A stretch of 64,000 bases of DNA from Trichobilharzia regenti. Taxonomy: Eukaryota; Platyhelminthes; Trematoda; Strigeidida; Schistosomatidae. The DNA is taken from contig OX235264.1 in the NCBI GenBank assembly GCA_944472135.2, positions 81,912,319 through 81,976,318 on the forward strand, given 5' to 3'. Every line of letters starts with the position of its first letter. The first letter of the stretch is position 1. The notes below the pieces were generated by a model, which was not told the DNA's origin, ran no database searches, and saw only the letters and a program-made list of their open reading frames with translations. Shown in pieces: positions 1-10,089 of the stretch. Made by a program: the position numbers and the translations under genes.

Positions 1-840
1 ATCGAAAATGGCTATCCCGAAAAATTTATCAAGAAACACATGACAAAGAAAACGGAAAAGAATTACTCACTATCTGTAAAAAGGAAGCCTGTTTATATAC
101 GACTACAATTCATGGGCGATATACCAAGCGAGATAATTGCGAAGAAATTAAGAAAATTAGTTCAAAGAACTTTTACTGCTGGCAGGCCATACGTACTATT
201 CTCTATACGACCGATGGTGATTCCTCGACTGAAAGATGAAGTACCTAGACTAGCCACTTCAAATTGTATCTATCAATTCAACTACGCTTGTGGAGCCAGT
301 TATATTGGCCGTTGCTCTAGAAACTTGATTTTTCGCGCTCACTCGAGAACATCTCCCAGCACGGCTAAGTAAGGGTGTAGTGAAAACCATTAACAGCTCA
401 ATATTGGACCATCTGGTGCAAACAGGCTACAAACCCAGCGTGGAAAAATTCTTCTCTATCATCTACCGGATGCCAAATAAATTGCCAAAATCATCGAAGC
501 ACCACATGCTCCAAACAGCAGAGGCTATTGCTATTCGCCTCAAACAACCAGCGCTCTGTGTTCAAAAGAAGCAAGTCCAGCCCCTACCATTGCCCTGACC
601 TTCAGTAGAAACTATAAACTCATGAATTTGTAATATTATCTTTTCTAATTATTCTGATATTCAGCTTATTTTATGTTGATGCGATTCAGCTGTATTCTAT
701 CAATATTATTGATTCGATAATATTTAAACAGTATTAATGTTGTTCATAACACTAACTGATTCACTATAATGTATATATAACTGTAGAGCCTGATGATGAA
801 TTTATCGAAAAGAGTATTCTTTGTTCAATATCCATTCTTT
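1..840 (+). mobile_element. Penelope-like element, 3' remnant (copy 1)
   Basis: The window opens inside a Penelope-like retroelement. The first codons read as the NGYP..FI motif that links reverse transcriptase to endonuclease in this group, and are followed by the GIY-YIG region. The non-coding tail (599-840) contains a block around 790-835 with CGAAAAGAG that recurs, diverged, in copy 2 near 11040-11100. This supports a shared 3' untranslated region. The 5' part lies outside the window. The copy is broken and presumably inactive. Confidence 0.75.
40..598 (+). pseudogene. Penelope GIY-YIG endonuclease remnant
   Basis: This is the carboxyl-terminal endonuclease of a Penelope-like element, the enzyme class that nicks the target DNA. 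The first part (to 372) ends with a cysteine-containing stretch followed by GASYIGR, the YIG half of the GIY-YIG signature, and then RAHSR. A stop and frame change at about 372-380 separate it from the rest. The second part (380-598) has the typical SSILDHL...GY motif and the EAIAIRL..PALC ending seen in these endonucleases. Identification rests on motif recognition only. A degraded copy 2 (10090-10712) and copy 3 (22130-22335) share the same ending. Confidence 0.72.
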
Positions 841-1625
841 TGAAAATAAGATTTTATAAACCCTACTAGATCTTTATATTGTATGTACAAAATAATGTCT
901 TCTCGTAATTCCTTACAAGTGATCCTCTGTGTGTTAAAAACGAGTAATGTCCCTAGAGAAAAGGAAATACTGCCCTTTGAACTGATCAGTGTAAGGTCAA
1001 GTAACAGAATTATTTAATTACTGGCATATATAGTCATCACTCATCATTTGAGCGACTGACCATTATTATAAAAAATAATTGCAAATAACCCTTATGCAGA
1101 TGACGACTGATACCTCATTAGCCATAATATTCATGATAATAAGAATTTGATAGTGCGACATGTATGTATGCCAAATGACTGAAAAAGATTTTTGTTCACT
1201 GTTTCGGATTAAAGGAATGCTTACAATTAAGCCAGCCATTATTTTTATTTTTCCTAAATTACACTACTTAAAAATGATTTAGTAGATAGACAAGATAAAG
1301 TGAAAAACACAACTGCTAATGTAGGGTGAGCATAATAAACGAATCGTGTACCGTCACTAACAAATATCTGGAAGTTCATTAGTCGATATTACGTGTGAAA
1401 ACTACTGATTTTCAAACATATTATATGCACACATAAAAAACTGGAATCACTATGAAAACTAAATGCATATATAAATTTAAAATGCTTACAAAGCCCTCGG
1501 TGCTCAGAGCATAATTCATCAACACAATCGCTTTCTCAGTCTTACAATTAGGCACATTTTTGTATTCAATTAAAAACGCCGACGGCTTTAGAAATAAATT
1601 TACTGATACAATACATCTACAAAGA
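841..1625. other. AT-rich interval, no feature recognised
   Basis: Only short, unsupported reading frames are present. I see no repeat match to the rest of the window, no tRNA-like boxes and no splice-bordered exon that I can defend. Confidence 0.5.
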
Positions 1626-2860
1626 TGCAAGACTTTGAGGAGCAATTTAATTGGCTTACAGCCGCACTCAATCTACAGAACATCCAACACCTCCTTGAAT
1701 GGGATATGAACGCCAGACATCCGTCCCCAACTCAGGTTACAACAGCTGTCTCTAATCTGAAACGAGACAAAGCACCCAGACCTGATTGAATGACTCCAGA
1801 TGTGTTTAAGAATTGTGGAGACAGTCTAGTGTCTGAATTAACTAAGATACCTATCGACGCCTGAGAATCAGAGATGGGCTGATGTAAAACATTGATTATC
1901 CCAATGCGCAAGAAGGGAGACAAATCTTCCCGTGTTAATCATAGGGGGATTAGTTTGACCAATAATCATGCGAAGAATAAGTGGTGCCCAGGAGGAACAA
2001 GACAAGCTTTAGACCTGATGACGGTGATGACCACATCTTCACCCTTCGACAATCATCATATTTCTTGACCTGAAAGTGACATTCGATTTCGTCGACCGAG
2101 AGGTACTCTGACGATGTTTGTCTGTGAAGGGAATGTCGAGAAAATACATTGCACTGAGTAGGGCATTCTACTCGAACTCATTTAGCCAGGCGAGGGTCTA
2201 CGGGGAATTGTCATCTGAAGTGGTGACAACCAGTGGTGTCCGTTAAGGATGTCTACCGCCTCTATTTTAGTTTAGTTTCATCCGAGATGTACTAATGGAA
2301 TCGAACCTAACTGACTTCAGCGACGCAGGGATTGACTTGTTACCATCACAGAATAATCACGTTGACTTAGAATATGCAGATGATCTAGTGCATGCTCCTC
2401 GGTGAAGACTCTTTTGAACATTTTGAGGAGCAGGAATCTTCAAATGTTTGGCATGTAATTAGCTCCTGTCAAATGTAAGATAATTCATCAGGACTGGACT
2501 ACATCAACCGACTCCTGGCTTAAAGATGGGGGGTCTTTCAATGAAGTCTTTGACAGTTAGTATGAGCTATGTAGAAAGGTGTACAGTGCCTCGTTGGGGT
2601 CCACAGGATGTTAAGAACTAATGGCTTGAAGTTATCGATGATATGGCTGGAGATTATTCTCAGTGTCATAAATCCAATTATTCATTGTAATTGCCCAAAT
2701 CCATTAAATCCTACTGTTTCTTCGTATAATCCCTCTTTCTGTTCTAAACTTCTGATCATTATAATAGTTATATTGAATTTTTTTTTCTTTACATTTGTGT
2801 GACAACGTGAACTACTGTGAAATGTTCTACGTTGAACATTCAGTCAGTTAGTCACTAAAT
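1626..2860 (+). mobile_element. RTE-1 LINE, old degraded copy with internal deletion
   Basis: This is a decayed RTE-clade (SR2/SjR2-like) non-LTR retrotransposon. Conceptual translation in shifting frames gives the linker before the RT (near 1650-1830, ..LKRDKAPRPD..), a KKGDKSS..NHRGISLTN block near 1905-1970, and a nucleotide match to the EYADD box near 2370-2385. The DWTTST block is near 2495. The sequence then jumps to the carboxyl end (near 2540-2660, matching WGP.D.KN.WLE.I.DMA), so roughly 600 bases of the RT-to-C-terminal region are deleted. The 3' end (2790-2855) matches the 3' tail of the other RTE-1 copies. Many stops make it a fossil. Confidence 0.75.
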
Positions 2861-2932
2861 GCACAATATTCGTGGAAACACTTAACAAATGAAGAATGTC
2901 ATGGTTTGTCCCTAAATTTGATTCACAATAGT

Positions 2933-3617
2933 CTGTCTGTCTGTCTATCTGTTTTCGACATAGAACTTTGCACAAATGTGCGGAAGTTCAAGTCGCCACA
3001 CTCCGTGTAGCACGTGAAGCAAGAGAAGAAAGTACAAGAAAAGCATAATAGAAACAGTGAATAGAGGTGTGAGACAAAGGAGTAATAAAGAAAAACAAAA
3101 CAGTTTCATTGGAGATCATAAATCACAAGGAGTGGATGCATCTGCGTTAGCCATTGAGAACGATTTTGAGCCATGTCACCAATTGTTTCCAACCATAGAG
3201 TTTTACCGTCCCGAGGACCCCAGCCTGGAAGTCTACACCTTTCTACGTGGCTTAGACCAACTGTTGTGAATTTCATTGACTGGTTCGGCCAAGTTTTTGT
3301 TTGACCGCCGCCAGCTTTTTTCCAGTCTGACCCTATATCCGCTAACATTGCTCGTCGAGGGAGGCGATGGCTTGGCATACTTAACACATGTCCTAACCAT
3401 CTCAGTCTTTGTAACTTCACGACTTCGTCGATTGATTTCCCCTGTTTACCTAGAACTCGACGCCTAACCTCCATGTTGCTCACCTTATTATGCCACTTTA
3501 CACGGGAAATAGAGCGCAGGCACCTATGATCAAAGACAGCTAGTTGGCCTTTTCATGTCTTCCACTCTGAGTGGCCAGGTCTCACAACCATAAAGGAGGA
3601 CGGAGCGGACTGATGAG
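2933..3617 (-). mobile_element. RTE-1 LINE, 5'-truncated copy with TSD
   Basis: A 3' fragment of RTE-1 on the minus strand, from a CTGTCTGTCTGTCTATCTG tail (low coordinate) to a truncation point in the C-terminal coding region. It is flanked by the direct repeat CAATAGT (2926-2932 and 3618-3624), a likely target-site duplication. It includes the 3' block around 2955-3020 (rich in matches to 4969-5050, 13630-13706 and 18728-18800) common to the family. Confidence 0.85.
3106..3483 (-). pseudogene. RTE-1 ORF2 carboxyl end
   Basis: The fragment encodes the distal domain of RTE-type ORF2 proteins: a VSNMEVRRRVLGKQGKSIDE motif, then LQRLRWLGHVLSMP.HRLPRRAM, and at the end ETIGDMAQNRSQW. This region follows the RT in RTE elements. 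It has no catalytic residues of its own. The frame is open only because the copy is truncated, so it has no expected function. Confidence 0.8.
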
Positions 3618-3624
3618 CAATAGT

Positions 3625-4380
3625 AACTAAAGGTAGAAAACCGAAAACCAACTAAACAACAAAGCACTGAACTGTATATTGATAGATAAATATTTCACCC
3701 TGAAGATGTTTACTACACGCCATCCAAGTCTCACTACACAACAGTAAATTCTTTATTATAAAAACAAAAAAACAAAAAGTACTTCATAAGTCAACATAGT
3801 CACCACTGGGTGACCCAAAACATACTAATCAATATAAATAGATGACACTCTTATCTATCAACTTTACAGAGAATTTATTTTTTACATCATTGTTGTTTCT
3901 TCAGTTTCTAATACAATAACATAAATTTAATACCCTGTGTGTTAAAAATGAAAATACCATTCAGTGTCATTTATATTTCTGCGGAAAAGCCTCTCTGTTG
4001 ACAATGTGAAATGCAATCTTTTTTTTTAATTCACAAAACAGTCATATGAAACCGATGTGTTAGTTGGAAATCATAGACGCAAGTTTAAAAAAAGGATTCA
4101 TTTCATTAATATACACAAAAATAGGTTGAACTGAGTACAGCAATTCGATAACTTTATCTAAAATGATACCAAATTACTTTTTTTTTTACCTGTTTCGGAT
4201 ACAATGAAAGCCTTAAATATATTGCCAGTGAACATTACTCCTACATATACTATTGTGAAATGCTTCAAAAAAATAGATAAAAAGGATTTATAAAAAAAAG
4301 TTGACAATAATACGGTGAACAGATGCTAAGTACAAACATACAGTGAAGAGCTGTAAACTATAACTTATATAAAGTCAATT
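3625..4380. other. AT-rich interval, no feature recognised
   Basis: I see no gene or repeat here beyond simple A- and T-rich runs. Confidence 0.45.
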
Positions 4381-4560
4381 GGTGGATGGTGACTAGTGGT
4401 GAAATCCACCAGAATGCGCATTTCGTCCCATTTACTACTTGTCAGCTACTGGATGAGTGATAGTGTTCCCTCTGAGACTAGAATCCAGTATCCATAGTTT
4501 CAAACACCAAAAGCGTTATCCACTAGACCACTGGGCTACGAGAGCCACCTCTTTTGCAAT
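4381..4560 (-). mobile_element. tRNA-headed SINE with hammerhead (Sm-alpha-like)
   Basis: Read on the minus strand, a tRNA-like head (4550 to 4516) has an A-box-like stretch, CCCAGTGGTCTAGTGGATAA. About 70 bases later comes a hammerhead-type core. This order (Pol III-type head, then hammerhead) is that of the schistosome Sm-alpha repeats. The copy has drifted. The same head, in the same minus orientation, recurs at 30231-30276. Confidence 0.65.
4403..4452 (-). ncRNA. Sm-alpha-type hammerhead ribozyme, degenerate
   Basis: On the minus strand the order is CCAG (helix I), CTGACAA (core; CTGANGA expected), GTAGTAAATGGGAC (helix II region), GAAA, TGCGCATT (short helix III and cleavage side), then CTGG closing helix I. 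The CTGACAA core lacks the expected G, so self-cleavage is doubtful. Published schistosome hammerheads share the helix II/GAAA/TGCGC layout. Confidence 0.6.
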
Positions 4561-4569
4561 GGGTATTAT

Positions 4570-4680
4570 GAATTATTTAATTTAGTTTAGATTTTCCCGT
4601 CGATTGAAGCCGACATGTCAACCTGAGATAGAGCACTTAGGTTCAATCAATCGACGAGAAAATCTAAATTGAGTTAATTA
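4570..4680. repeat. Inverted repeat, arms of about 35 bp
   Basis: The left arm (about 4570-4605, containing TAGATTTTCCCGTCGATTG) is the reverse complement, with a few mismatches, of the right arm (about 4642-4680, containing CAATCGACGAGAAAATCTA). A spacer of about 36 bp separates them. No coding content is seen. It abuts the hammerhead SINE at 4381-4560 and could be a small hairpin element or part of that repeat. Confidence 0.7.
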
Positions 4681-4968
4681 TATAACTTATATGGTTCAGT
4701 GGTAATAAATAACACTAACTATAGTACCACATAGTCAATTTTCTGTCATTAATATCACAACAGGAATCGCCAAAAATTTTGTTTATCAGTAGCTCACAGA
4801 TCACAAGCAAACAATCAGTACATTAATATACAACTCATGCTTACTGTTTATTCATTTTAAAGCAAAAAGCTCAGTACAAAATAGCTAATCAGAGATGTAA
4901 TATAAACCGAAATAAGATGGCGATTCTGAGGCAAACAGTTTTACAGTAATGAAAGTATAAGCTATAAA

Positions 4969-5684
4969 TACTGTCTGTCTGGATTCAACATAGAACTTGG
5001 CACCGAAGTGCAGCAGTTCGAGTTGCCACGTTCCAAATAGCACACAAAGGTAGACAAGAAGATGAGTGGAGAGAATTAATAGAGTTTGACAAGTATGAAA
5101 GTGAAACAGAATGGGTAATGGTAGAAAGGAATATGAAAGATTACAGAGACTGAATACATCTGCACTGGCCATTGACAACGATTTTGAGCCATGTCACCTA
5201 TTGTCTCCAGCCATTGATTCCTAGAGTCCCGAGGGCCCCAAACCATAAGTCTGCATCTCCCTACCTGACTCAGTTTAACTGTCAAGGATTTCATGGATTG
5301 ATGCCATGTTTTTGTTTGGCCACCACTTACTCTTTTCCAACCTTCACCTATATCAGCTAGTAATGCCCGTCGGGGAGGCGATAGCTAGGCATGCGCAGCA
5401 CGTGACCTAGCCATCTCAATCTATGTAACTTTATAGCCTCGTCGATTGATTTTCCCTCTTTACCCAGCACTCTACGCCTAACGTCAACATTGCTTACCTT
5501 ATTAAACCACCTAACGTGAGAAAGAGATCGTAGACATCTAAGATCAAAAACAGTCAACCTTTTCATGTCTTCAACTCGTATTGGCCATGTTTCAGAGCCA
5601 TAGAGAAGGACGGAGCGAACTGTTGAGCAGTACACACGTCCCTTGGTTGATAGCCGGATGTCACGCCTACGCTAGATATGGTGT
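4969..5684 (-). mobile_element. RTE-1 LINE, 5'-truncated copy with TSD
   Basis: A minus-strand 3' fragment of RTE-1, diverged from the 12238-13706 copy. It is flanked by GCTATAAA (4961-4968 and 5685-5692), a probable 8-bp target duplication. The low-coordinate end starts with CTGTCTGTCTGG, as in the other copies. Confidence 0.82.
5076..5635 (-). pseudogene. RTE-1 ORF2 carboxyl end, frameshifted
   Basis: Two minus-strand reading frames (5635-5357 and 5294-5076) together cover the distal ORF2 domain: SVRSVLLYGSETWPIRVEDMK, then DVRRRVLGKEGKSIDEAI..RLRWLGHVLRMP.YRLP, then, in another frame, SQVGRCRLMVWGPRDSRNQWLETIGDMAQNRCQW. The change of frame near 5350 and the 5' truncation make it non-functional. 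Confidence 0.78.
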
Positions 5685-5719
5685 GCTATAAACACACACG
5701 AAAAACTGAATGAGACTGG

Positions 5720-5773
<54 letters not shown>
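5720..5773. repeat. (TA)n microsatellite
   Basis: An uninterrupted alternating TA run of about 54 bases, starting about 28 bases beyond the 5' side of the preceding RTE-1 copy. Confidence 0.95.
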
Positions 5774-5775
<2 letters not shown>

Positions 5776-7252
5776 CATTAAATAATTTTATCATGATGCA
5801 AATGAAATCAATCCTCAAATCATTCCCAAACATTTGAGACACCTGTGATCAACATGCTGTACTTGTATAACAACTCTGGATACATCTCAATGGTTATAAA
5901 AATGAATATAAACAATTCTGACAAGTGTAGTTCGTTCAAATGAAATATAACACGCTTAGGAGATCTTCAAGTGACATCTCACACATCAGGCCCTTGAGTA
6001 GAAATCGAATAGAGAGTGACAGGTTATGTATGCATCGAAGAATCAGATCAAAGTAATGCCCGAAAACCGAGTACAATGCAGATGCACCGCTGAAAGCCTA
6101 AGCTCCATACGGTACATAAAGGACGAATAATGACAAATAACACCAGTAAAAAAGCACAATCAGTTTACACAATGAGAACTGTTTATTGGAAAAGTATTTC
6201 CATCACACAAAATAGAAACATTATCAGAAAAAAAATGATTAACTGAACTGCTTACAATAGACTTCATTCATTATATATATACATCACTTTATCTTATGAA
6301 AATAGTAAGTGAAGCTGACAAGTGAAATAACAGTCATATGAAATAAAGACTGATAAATAAGTTAAAAGGTCGTTTGCCACCTTATTGTCTAACTGTTAGA
6401 TGATATTAAAATGAAGTTGATTTTATTATTGTTTCTAAATGCAAAAGTATTTAACTGTATGGATATGTTGATCATACCCTAAAAACAAAACAGTAAGAAG
6501 GCGTAATTTATCTGATACACGTAATGCATTTGCGTAAAGCATTTCAAACACAATGAACACACGTACTTGTCATATGTACTAGTATACAGTAAAATAGAGT
6601 ATGAAATATCACAAAACCGTATGAATATATGTTAGCATTTCAGTTTAGTGGTCGAATAAAAAAATTAGAGGAAAGCAAAATTCTTACGTTAACGATCCCC
6701 CGCCCTGGTTTAAAAATTGGATCAATGAGGCAAGATCAAATAATTTCTGAACACACATAATAAGTTTAAAAGCCCTATTTTATACCTAGTGCTTGAATAA
6801 GCCTGAACATGTTTTATGTATGCGTTTGAAAACATTGTTAAAAAAAAACACTTTATAATCCATTTCTACAGTGTTAGGTCACTTTGGACATCTTTTGCCA
6901 GAACCAACTCGGTTAGATGGTTTCGTTTACTCTTGCAGTCATTTTGTGCTGCTCTGCAGCACTAACCTGCAAGTGTGATAACACAAATATGCAAATTGGT
7001 AAACACAATGCAATATATAACACTGAACTTCAAATGTTGTTCACAGGACACCATAAATTTCATTTTCTATATACAAATGAGCTTGATGGGATAACAGGTC
7101 TTACAAAGTCCTGCTCTGCGTCGTTGTTCAGTGATCAAATTTTAACAATCATCTTTAAGCGCTGAAGTTATATAAATATTCTTTCTGGGGGCCAAATCAA
7201 CTGAGGGAGTCTGCCGTTTGACGCTTTATAGGGTTTAATGCGTTTCACCAAA
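5774..7252. other. AT-rich interval with no supported gene
   Basis: There is no repeat match to the rest of the window. One short plus-strand frame (6917-7165, 82 codons) starts with a hydrophobic stretch resembling a signal peptide (MVSFTLAVILCCSAALTC). It has no recognisable domain, and its context gives no promoter or splice evidence, so I do not call it a gene. Confidence 0.4.
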
Positions 7253-8545
7253 TGACAGTTATTATTATGATTATTATTGGGTTCCCAGTGGAACATAGGG
7301 GCTTCAACTGCACGTCTCCACTTGCCACTTCTGTCTTCCCTCTGCTGTACTTTTCACCTGCATCCACCTTAGTCCATACTCTTTCAACTCCTCCTCACAC
7401 GACCTCCTCCATGTCACCCTTGCACTGACGTCCCATTCGGCCTCCTGAGCGAGTGTCCAATCCATCTCCACTTTCTACTGCATATTTGTTGGGCGATTGG
7501 CTGGTTCTTGTTTTGTTCGTTTCTTCCCATAGTTTCTTGTTGGTGATTCTTTCTGGCCCGGCCATCTGATCTTCAGTATAGAGCCAGTGAAGACAGTTGT
7601 TGATGAAGGGGTCTGCAACAGGCTGTTGGAAATATTCTTTGTGACCCGCCCGCCAAGTTTCTCATCCATATAGAAGAGCTGACTGACTTGACGTTTGTAT
7701 TGAAGATCCAAGCGAATTTTGTTGTTGATGCTGGCTGAGTGACGAAGATTTACAGATTTGTTTCAGGTTGATGAATGTGTTTCTCGCTCGATTTGACATC
7801 CTCGTCCGTTCTGACTGCCATTAGTTGAGACAATGCTCCCTAGATAAGTGAATGAATGAAGTAAGCTCTTTCAAATCCCTCCCGTTGATGGTGATTGACG
7901 CTGGATGTTGTTGCTGTTGTTGTTGGTTGGTTATTTTCATCACCTCCGTCTTATTTATGCTCACTTGGAGTCCTGTCTCCACCGGCTGCTTCTTCGACCA
8001 GTTTATCGGTCGGTTTTCGCTTGTAAGTCATCGATTTTGTGTGACATCAAACATGAATCATCCACGCGCGAAATCCAGGTCTTCTAGGTTCTTCACGTTG
8101 GTCGGCCCAGGATATCCCTGTCTTCTCGTTTCCCACTGTCTGACGCATAATCCAGTCAGTCCACCACAATTAGGAATATCATTGGTGATAATAAGCCAGC
8201 ACCCTTGTCTGACTCTTGTGTCTACTCCAAACGCCTCGCTGAGTTTTCCGTTGTGGATCAGTTGACATGTTCCGCCGTTGTCATACAGCTGTTGAATAAG
8301 GTTGATGAATATTTGGGGTGCGCCGTAGTACTCGAGTAGTTTCCAAATGACTTCGCGGTCAGCGCTAACTGTCGAAGGCCTTCTCAAAGTCTATAAAGCT
8401 GAGGTAGAGATTTGATTGCCATTCCATACTTTGTTCTGTGATGATGATGCGTAGAGTTGCAATGCGGTCAGAACATGATTTGCCTTTCCTGAATCCAGCT
8501 TGTTCTGGTCGGAATTCTGTATCCTTCTCTGTAGTATGCTCAGTA
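7253..8545 (-). mobile_element. RTE-2 LINE, 5'-truncated copy A
   Basis: This is a second RTE-type family, on the minus strand. From high to low coordinate it reads: the RT entry (..EQAGFRKGKSC.DRIATLRIII..), FIDFEKAFDS, the QQLYDNGGTCQ segment, GVRQGC, a disrupted catalytic box, the distal domain (7711-7475) and a 3' tail (7325-7263) with the complement of GCCCTATGTTCCACTGGGAA followed by (TAA)n. A (TA)n run at 8547-8560 sits at the truncation point. Copy B (26965-28205) is highly similar and shares several frame-breaking changes. Confidence 0.82.
7475..8400 (-). pseudogene. RTE-2 reverse transcriptase remnant
   Basis: The RT domain is recognisable in pieces: FEKAFDS (near 8385-8370), PQIFINLIQQLYDNGGTCQ (about 8320-8265), and GVDTRVRQGC, which normally precedes LLSP. 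The box that should read FADD is broken: after GATTTCGCG a CGTG insertion precedes GATGATTCA (around 8058-8075). FDS is followed by extra bases and a stop. Both changes are also in copy B, so they predate the two insertions. The distal block 7711-7475 matches 27699-27935 in 70 of 78 residues or better. Confidence 0.78.
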
Positions 8546-9235
8546 TATATATATATATATGTTTTGAATGAGTTTAGATAAACACTTAACTAGTGTCTTT
8601 TTATACTAGACGGAGCGTAGACTATGGGGTGATTTTAATAATCTTTCGTCCAAACGATGTTCCTTTATACAGATGATCTTACAGAGCCATGTTTTTTAGA
8701 TTTGGTGGTCATAACTCGCTGAAGTGCAACAGTTCAATTTACTATACTTGTCAACAGCACACCAAAAGGAATTGATCAGAAATGTGACTTGAAAAGAGAA
8801 TGACTAAATAAAAGTTGTTGACAATGTTCCAAGTGCTAATGTTAAATAATAATAATAAACATATTTGAGCACTGCAAATTTCTAGATACATTATTAATGT
8901 TTTCTTTATATCGATTTGAGAAACTGAATGGACCAAAAATTCCATCATTCAGTGATATTTTCTAACATGTTCACTTACATCTAGTAACATTAACACTACC
9001 GCTTATGTTGCTTGGTTGTTCATAATTACTTCTGAAAAGGCATGTATAACCGAAGATCTGTAACTTCTTCATAGCTTCTAACTTCAAACAATTATAAGAA
9101 AAAAGAAAAAGTTGGTTTCAGGGCAACTTAGTAAGCAGCTGGATATCTTATGAGTGGTAGACGTGATCCAAGCTGGCAAATACCTAAAGAGGTTTGCTAA
9201 CCAACCAATGTATTATGGTATTCAAGTGTTGGTTT
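8546..9235. other. Mostly unannotated; possible RTE 3' relic
   Basis: A short stretch near 8715-8740 (GAAGTGCAACAGTTCAA) resembles the RTE-1 3' region (compare 30567-30585) in the minus orientation and may be a relic. Nothing else is recognisable. Confidence 0.35.
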
Positions 9236-9310
9236 ATAGGGATTTGGTTGATTGGTTACAGGATTTCATCAAGAGCTGACATTTGTTAGAGAATTACTGG
9301 AAAACCTGAG

Positions 9311-9358
9311 AGTACTGGACAGCTGTTTCCTCCTAGTTTGTGGCTCTTCAGAAGTACG
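9311..9358 (-). ncRNA. Hammerhead ribozyme, short helix III (left arm)
   Basis: On the minus strand: GTACTTCTGAAGAG, CCACAAACTAGG, then AGGAAACAGCTGTCCAGTACTC. The CTGAAGA core is present. GAAA is present, but the base before it is G where C is expected to pair in helix II, and helix II is weakened. Helix I GTACT/AGTAC can form. Confidence 0.6.
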
Positions 9359-9581
9359 CACCCACCGGGGTTCGAACCCAGACATTCTGGTTACAAGGCG
9401 AGCTCGTATACCATTAAGCCACTAGGACCCGATCCAATAGCCCATGAATTCTAACTTCTGCTGTGTCGTGAATTGGCAGAAGTTAGAATTCATGGGCCAT
9501 TGGATAGGGTCCCAGTGGCTTAATGGTATACGAGCTCGCCTTGTAACCAGAAGGTCCTGGGTTCGAATCCCGATGGGTGCA

Positions 9582-9630
9582 TACTGCTGAAGAGTCCCAA
9601 ACTAGGCTGACGAAACAGCTGTCCAGTACT
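9582..9630 (+). ncRNA. Hammerhead ribozyme, short helix III (right arm)
   Basis: Helix I: TACTG (9582-9586) with CAGTA. Core: CTGAAGA. Helix II: GTC...GAC with a longer loop than usual. Then GAAA and CAGCTGTC, where ACA/TGT can form a 3-bp helix III over a two-base loop. Predicted cleavage follows GTC at 9621-9623. The core has A at the variable position of CTGANGA, which the fold tolerates. Very short helix III in type I hammerheads is known from Penelope elements and retrozymes, where dimers cleave. Activity is inferred, not shown. Confidence 0.68.
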
Positions 9631-9700
9631 CTCAGGTTTTCCAATAGTTCTCTAACTGATGTCAGCTCTTGATCAAAATCCTGTAACCAATTTATTATGG

Positions 9701-10089
9701 ATAATGTAATGTAATCAACGCATCCAACGACTTCAGATACAAATATAGGCGCACACACACACTGAAAAGAAATTACATGAACAGTGGATACATACAGTAA
9801 TATCTTCAGCGAATAATACAACATAAACATTTTATGTGTAAAAAGTAGGATGGAATTAATTGAATTTGAGCATACTAGTACACGAATATTGAACATGTAC
9901 ATTGAATGTGTATAACTGAAGTTATTTCTGCTTTTATTTTACCAAAAAATCAGACAAAATATAGGAAAACGTGTACGAAAAAACACTCCTAGTGACAATT
10001 CGAAGTTGGGAGTAAGAAGAATTATAGATTTTGTTAATGCACTTTTTAAACTGGATGGATCTTAGTTTTCATCCGACTAACTCAGGCAA
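9701..10089. other. No feature recognised
   Basis: AT-rich sequence without a supported gene. A short (AC)n-like run lies near 9751. Confidence 0.4.

Larger units (their letters stand above)
9236..9700. mobile_element. Inverted pair of tRNA-headed hammerhead SINEs
   Basis: The left half (about 9238-9465) is the reverse complement of the right half (about 9476-9695), with only a short asymmetric centre around 9466-9475. Each half contains, from centre outwards, a leader with AGAAGTTAGAATTCATG, a tRNA-like domain, a hammerhead-like domain and a tail ending in CTAACTGATGTCAGCTC..GATC. In the right half the A-box-like sequence is TGGCTTAATGGT (9516-9527) and the B box is GGTTCGAATCC (9560-9570), both good matches to Pol III internal promoters. 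Copies of the unit occur at 14577-14925 and 25171-25605. Confidence 0.8.

Noticed and set aside
790..810. Hammerhead in the Penelope tail (CTGATGA ... CGAAA)
   Set aside because: The two conserved boxes are present, but helix II does not pair properly and the homologous site in copy 2 (about 11040) lacks CTGATGA; kept only as a remark.
9500..9580. Possible functional tRNA gene
   Set aside because: A and B boxes are present, but cloverleaf stems do not close well, the sequence recurs in several copies and is followed by a hammerhead, so it is a SINE head.
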